Shown here: positions 59,354 to 64,000 of the stretch, one piece after another
Layout: each line of letters starts with the position of its first letter
Numbering within the stretch: position 1 is the stretch's first letter
Assembly (NCBI GenBank): GCA_021397835.1
Contig: JAJFZO010000407.1
Location: forward strand, 1,488,001 to 1,552,000
DNA: 64,000 bases
Direction of reading: 5' to 3'
Source of the DNA: Moringa oleifera
Taxonomy: Eukaryota; Streptophyta; Magnoliopsida; Brassicales; Moringaceae
Position numbers and translations under genes: made by a program
Notes under the pieces: generated by a model
Seen by the model: the letters and a program-made list of their open reading frames with translations, nothing else
What the model was told of the DNA's origin: nothing
Databases searched by the model: none

Positions 59354-62300
59354 ATGGATTTGTGTGCCATGAACAGCTGGTGGAGGCGCCATTTAACATG
59401 GAGAACTTTGTTCCTGCTGTTACTGGGTCAGCTTGTTTCTCTTGTTCTTGCACTCATGAGCTTCAGTTCTTCGCTAATAGCAAATCTTGGTAACATCCTA
59501 TTGAGATTTCACTAGCTTTGTGATTTTCTCTCAGCCTGTCGATTTAATTCCATATTTGGGTTTTCAAAGGTGATGGTATTATTGTGGTTTGCATATAATC
59601 GAATTCATGTTGGTGTTTGTAGGTGTTGACACGCCTATTACACAGTCGCTGTTCATTTACTTTAGTTTGGTTTTGGTTTATGGTAGTATTTTGCTTTACC
59701 GGCGCCAGCAACTACGGGTAATGAACCATGTTTTTGTTTTTTTGCTTGCCAGATTCATAAATTGAGCAAATGTAGTCATCACTAGATATGTTTTAAATAA
59801 ATGCAGTTCCTTTTTTTTTTTTTTTTTGGCTATTTGATGATTTGTTGATTGGGACCTTTAGCACTCTTACAACTGACTGATTCATTTGAGGTCTAATACA
59901 AGGCACTGTATAGCATGGCATGTAAGAAGTTGGGAAATGATAGGAATTAAAACAAGATGGCTAAACTGAAATCGTGATTTTGTTATTTATATTGAATAAG
60001 TTTCAATGAGCTAATGAGTTTTAGAAGCCTGTGGGATTTGCAGATCCGATGGTATTGGTATCTTTTCTTAGGATTTGCTGATGTACAAGGGAACTATCTT
60101 GGTGAGTAATGTTAGTTGAACACTCTCTCGGGCACATAAACAGGCTAATCCTTTGTTATTGCTGCACATTAGAGTGATTTAAGAGGGTAAAAAATCCGTA
60201 CTAGAGTATTTGCATTATATCTAATCTGAGTTGGTGAGACTATTATATTTCGTTGCAATGTGGGTTCAATGAAAAGAAGTGAGGAAAATTGTGTAAGAAG
60301 AATTCAAAAGTCAGATTGGTGATGAATTTGGAATAAATATTGTGAAAAAGTTACCTTAATAATCATGGAATAGATGCCGCAAGGGGGAAAATTGTGCATT
60401 ACAGGAGAAATATATGTTTAGCTTTGATATTTGAAGGATTTAGGCAGTGCTCTCACATCATTTGATAAGTTCCATCCAATTGATTGCTTTATCTTCACTA
60501 GATTCATTGCTTGTTAATGTTATTTGGATAAGAAAACAAGCTGTTAACATCTGCAGAATCATCAGACAGAAATTTGGCTAAATTGTTTTGATGCATATGT
60601 TTTAGACAGGAAGGTGCTATATATGTTTAGCAAGCTTTTCTTTGCCACAGATGATATCTTGAAATCCAGTCATTAACTTGTTGCTGCTTTTATGCAGTTA
60701 ACAAAGCATTCCAGTTTTCATCAATTACTAGCGTGACACTATTGGACTGTTGGACTATTGCTTGGGCCATAATTCTCACATGGATCTTCCTAGGCACCCG
60801 ATATTCTCTGTGGCAGTTGTTTGGTTCAGCAATGTGTGTGGTTGGTCTTGGTTTGGTACTCCTATCTGATGCCGGAATCAGTGGTGGAGGTGACATTCCA
60901 TTTCCCACACTTAGAATTTTTCTGTTCATTTTCTGGACAAATGGTTTTGAATTTTCATTTGGTGAATTGGTTGTGTTTAAGGGCGGGTTTCTAATTGGAA
61001 TAGCATGTTTACTTGTCTGTATTCCATATTTATTGACATTCACAGCTATTTCAATGAGAAACCTTGGAGAAATAACCACTTCTCTCTGTTTTATAGTTCA
61101 AACCGATAAACACTCTATCACAATAAGGTTTCATCTTTTCAGGTGGGTCAAGGCCACTTCTAGGTGATGTGCTTGTTATTGCTGGGACATTATTCTTTGC
61201 CATGAGCAATGTTGGTGAGGTTGGTGAATGTCAATTAACTTCTCTCTTCTTGTTCTTCATTATGAGTGTAATGAGTTCTGCTATATATATCTGTATAATG
61301 GGGCATATAACAGCTTATAGCTAAAGCCTCAGTCTATATTCTTAGCAAGCGTATTCTTCTTAGTTTTTTTTTTTTTTTTGATAGAAGCATAGTTGACGTA
61401 GTTAACTGAAGAAGTTTCAAATGTGGAGCATGTCCACTACCTGAGAAGACATGCTATCCTTGTATGATTTCCAGTCACATACTTCAGTTGCTTCTCTCCT
61501 GATCATTCCTGAATTGCAGGAATTTTGCGTTAAAAAACTAGATCGTATCGAAGTGGTTACCATGATTGGTATCTTTGGGCTGCTTGTAAGCACAGTGGAG
61601 TTGTATCCTTTTTGTCAGACATCAAATGTGACATACATGGACCTCCCATATTTGAAAATTTTAATCTGTCTTTTGTTACTTTTGCTACTCAGAGATGGTT
61701 CTATCTTTGAGTGTCTCTAATGTGATTATTCTGTAAATTAAAGCATTACGTTGCTCGGATTCCATGACCTTCTCTAAGATCAATCTTGGAGCGTGAGAAC
61801 CTGGAATCAATCAAGTGGTCCACAGATATTGTAAGTAACCTAGGATTCCTCTGATACTGACACTGGTTTCATCAAGGTTTAATTCGTCATCTTTGTTGAA
61901 AAGGGTCTTTAATTTTCTTGATGAAATTTGGATGGAAGTGGTTGGGTTGGAATCAGACCTTCTGTCAAGACAAAATTCAAAATGATTGGATGCACAAGCA
62001 ATCTGAACAAACGTGATCACATCTTAAAAGAATGTACTAGTATTAAACGTAACCAGAGTGACGAGAAGAGATTATAAATGAGCTACTGCCTTAGATTCCA
62101 GTCAAACTCATTCCTTGATCAAACAAAAGGAAATTAAAAAAAGAATAAGCTATTTCTGCAAACTGTACACCAGCATGATGATCCCTACATTCTCATTGCA
62201 AAATACATGTTCGTTTTACTTTATCAACTGAATATTTTCTTTGTTCTCGTTTTCAGGTGCTAGCCTTTCTTGGTTATACTGTGGGGGGCTTTATGTTCTA

Positions 62301-63224
62301 CACCCTTGCTCCTTTTGTGCTCAAGGTTATTTTCCTTTGCATAGCAGTTATATGTTGAATGTTTTTCTTCACATGAAAGCATGCTCACCTTTAAGGCTAC
62401 AATGTGCGTCCTTGCTTATTATATGCAAGTCTTTACAGCAAGGAAAAAGGTTTCAAGGTCGCTAAATTAGATACAATAATGACAACATAATGTTTCTTAC
62501 GATTAAGTTTGTGGCAAGTACCTGATTTGGTTTAATGATATAAGGCTTGGAATATTTATCCTTCTAGTTAATTTGTTGGATGGGAAGAACAGAGAATGGA
62601 GAAAGAAGGTATATGATCTGATTATGGAGCTATCAATTGATGTTCAACTCCAAACTGATAAAGAATAAAATGCCCATGCTACTGTTTCTAATTGGAGCCT
62701 TTTTGTTCACAGTTGAGTGGAGCCACAATGTTCAATCTCTCTCTGCTCACATCTGATATGTGGGCAGTTGTCTTTGGCATCTTTTTCTACCATCAGCAGG
62801 TACTGTTTCCCAGTTGTACCCATTGATGCTTGGCTGTCAGTAATAGGAGAGTGTTTAATGAAGTTACATCTGACAGCTCTCCAACTATTTTTATATAATT
62901 CTTTCCATTTTTAAAAATTGAAGCATCCCATTGGGTATCTGAGAAGATTTTGGCTTTCTGTTCCAGGTGGACTGGTTATACTATCTTGCTTTTATTGTCG
63001 TCCTTATAGGACTTGTCATTTACTCAACAACGTAAGTTCACTTAGAAAAAGGATCGATTTAATCATCTATTTTGTGCAAACTAATTTTTGCTTAACTTGC
63101 TTGCTGCTTCAGGGGGAAGGATCCCATTCATGTTGGATCTCTCGAGGATGGGAACCATGATATACAGTACCAAGTGCTGGATAATGAAAATGTGGCATCA
63201 AGAAATGAGTCTTTAGTTTCATAA
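59354..63224 (+). CDS. SLC35F-like: SLC35F-family solute carrier (SLC35F1/F2-like, drug/metabolite transporter superfamily)
   Basis: Eleven exons: 59354-59489, 59623-59717, 60044-60101, 60698-60889, 61143-61219, 61520-61599, 61779-61830, 62257-62325, 62713-62799, 62967-63031, 63113-63224. All junctions are GT-AG and phases join into 340 residues. About ten hydrophobic helices are visible, beginning with TLFLLLLGQLVSLVLALMSF. Family signatures include DVQGNYLVNKAFQFSSITSV, LLDCWTIAWA, SNVGEEFCVKKLDR and LSLLTSDMWAVV. The tail is hydrophilic (TGKDPIHVGSLEDGN). The substrate of plant members is not established; SLC35 proteins usually carry nucleotide sugars, but the F group is divergent. The start ATG is the first of the frame, within a leader from about 59250. 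Retained-intron frames such as 60733-61167 are not separate genes. The gene appears intact. Confidence 0.95.
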
Positions 63225-64000
63225 TGAGCAGATCAGTCATGGAGGGGCAGAAATTATTTTGTTTAGCGGATGATATGGTAAATTTTGGATCTTCAGATAA
63301 CTTGAACATGAATGTCAAATTTACCTGAACTTAAGAAATCCATATGTGAATTGTGTTCTTTGTCAGGTTAATTTATTTCTTCTGCCTGCAGAGAAGAAGT
63401 AATACTTCTATCAACAACCAAGGAAGCCCTGCCTTCTGGGAAACAGCTTCTGGATCACTGGGCAGTAGAGCATAAAAGCAAAGCGTCTCCACTGTGTATC
63501 ATTGCCTTCAATTTGATGTATTTGAATACAACCATGGCTATTCAAAAAAATTCTATTGTTCTGGGCGTTCAATCAATCAATCAGTCTAAATTCTTTAGCC
63601 CTTCATATGGTTTTTCATTGCCAATGAATTAACTTTTTATCTGAGTTTTTATTATTGATTTTACTTGAAACTGTTCATAATCAATTCAGAAACTCTGTTT
63701 ACTCAATTCTAGAGTTTTGCTCAATTTCTAAAAAATTTAGTTCTGATGATTAAGTTATAGTTACTTTTTTCAATGAATAATTATAAATAATTAAAATATG
63801 TGAAAATAATAATGTTAAAAAAATAAATAAATAATTAGTTAGATTAAACACCTAAATTGACCGTAGTGTAAAAACTTTAGACTATTGTCCTCTTCTTGCT
63901 GAAGGCCAATAGATTTTATTTTTTCTTGTAAAGTTGAAATCTTTTTAACATGGGATGTTTGATATGGAACCTGTTTTAGGAGTCTTAAGTGCTCTATCAA
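63225..64000. other. 3' region of the SLC35F gene and downstream spacer
   Basis: 63225-63560 is probably 3' UTR. The remainder is AT-rich with no gene visible. Confidence 0.6.

Noticed and set aside
60733..61167. 144-residue frame with membrane helices
   Set aside because: It is exon 4 of the SLC35F gene running into intron 4; the spliced model joins cleanly to exon 5.

Overview
The window looks like nuclear DNA of a flowering plant, most likely a eudicot. Genes have plant-type GT-AG introns, the spacers are very AT-rich, and the families present are plant families: germin-like protein, TFL1/CEN-type PEBP, LITTLE ZIPPER, plant purple acid phosphatases and an A20/AN1 stress protein. There is one nuclear tRNA-Asp gene. 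I see no bacterial operon, virus, CRISPR array or plastid gene block. Exon models were built by hand from reading frames, splice signals and family knowledge.

Layout: 3-438 (+) is the 3' end of a germin-like protein with a frameshift. 439-4880 is AT-rich and holds two palindromic repeats and a degenerate tandem repeat. 5604-9088 (-) is a five-exon alpha/beta hydrolase. 9089-14958 is AT-rich spacer. 15138-16940 (+) is a four-exon TFL1/CEN-like floral repressor. 19786-20121 (-) is a small plant protein of unknown function, beside a promoter-like stretch at 19180-19480. 23078-23848 (-) is an intronless YIP1-family membrane protein. 26160-31161 (+) is the eight-exon CAAX protease RCE1, with a complete miniature LTR retrotransposon (TRIM) in intron 6. 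31667-31738 (+) is tRNA-Asp(GTC). 34351-34958 is a three-copy tandem repeat of about 201 bp. 35405-35635 (-) is a LITTLE ZIPPER microprotein.

42274-46078 (-) is a mitochondrial acyl-carrier-protein-like gene that looks decayed: no ATG, the carrier serine replaced, and the C-terminus frame-shifted. 46600-48852 (-) and 52786-54891 (+) are head-to-head purple acid phosphatase genes with matching introns. The second has a one-base frameshift, a C-terminal KDEL and a PHR1-type site upstream. 55672-56187 (-) is an A20/AN1 zinc-finger stress-associated protein. 59354-63224 (+) is an eleven-exon SLC35F-type transporter.

The genes are independent loci, apart from the phosphatase pair, which is clearly one duplicated locus. 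I found no convincing new multi-gene system. The items most worth checking are the AT-rich palindrome family (six copies), the TRIM, the decaying carrier protein, the two diverging phosphatases, and the EAR-like motif in the LITTLE ZIPPER protein. Three separate one-base frame breaks (germin, carrier protein, phosphatase B) leave open that some are assembly errors.
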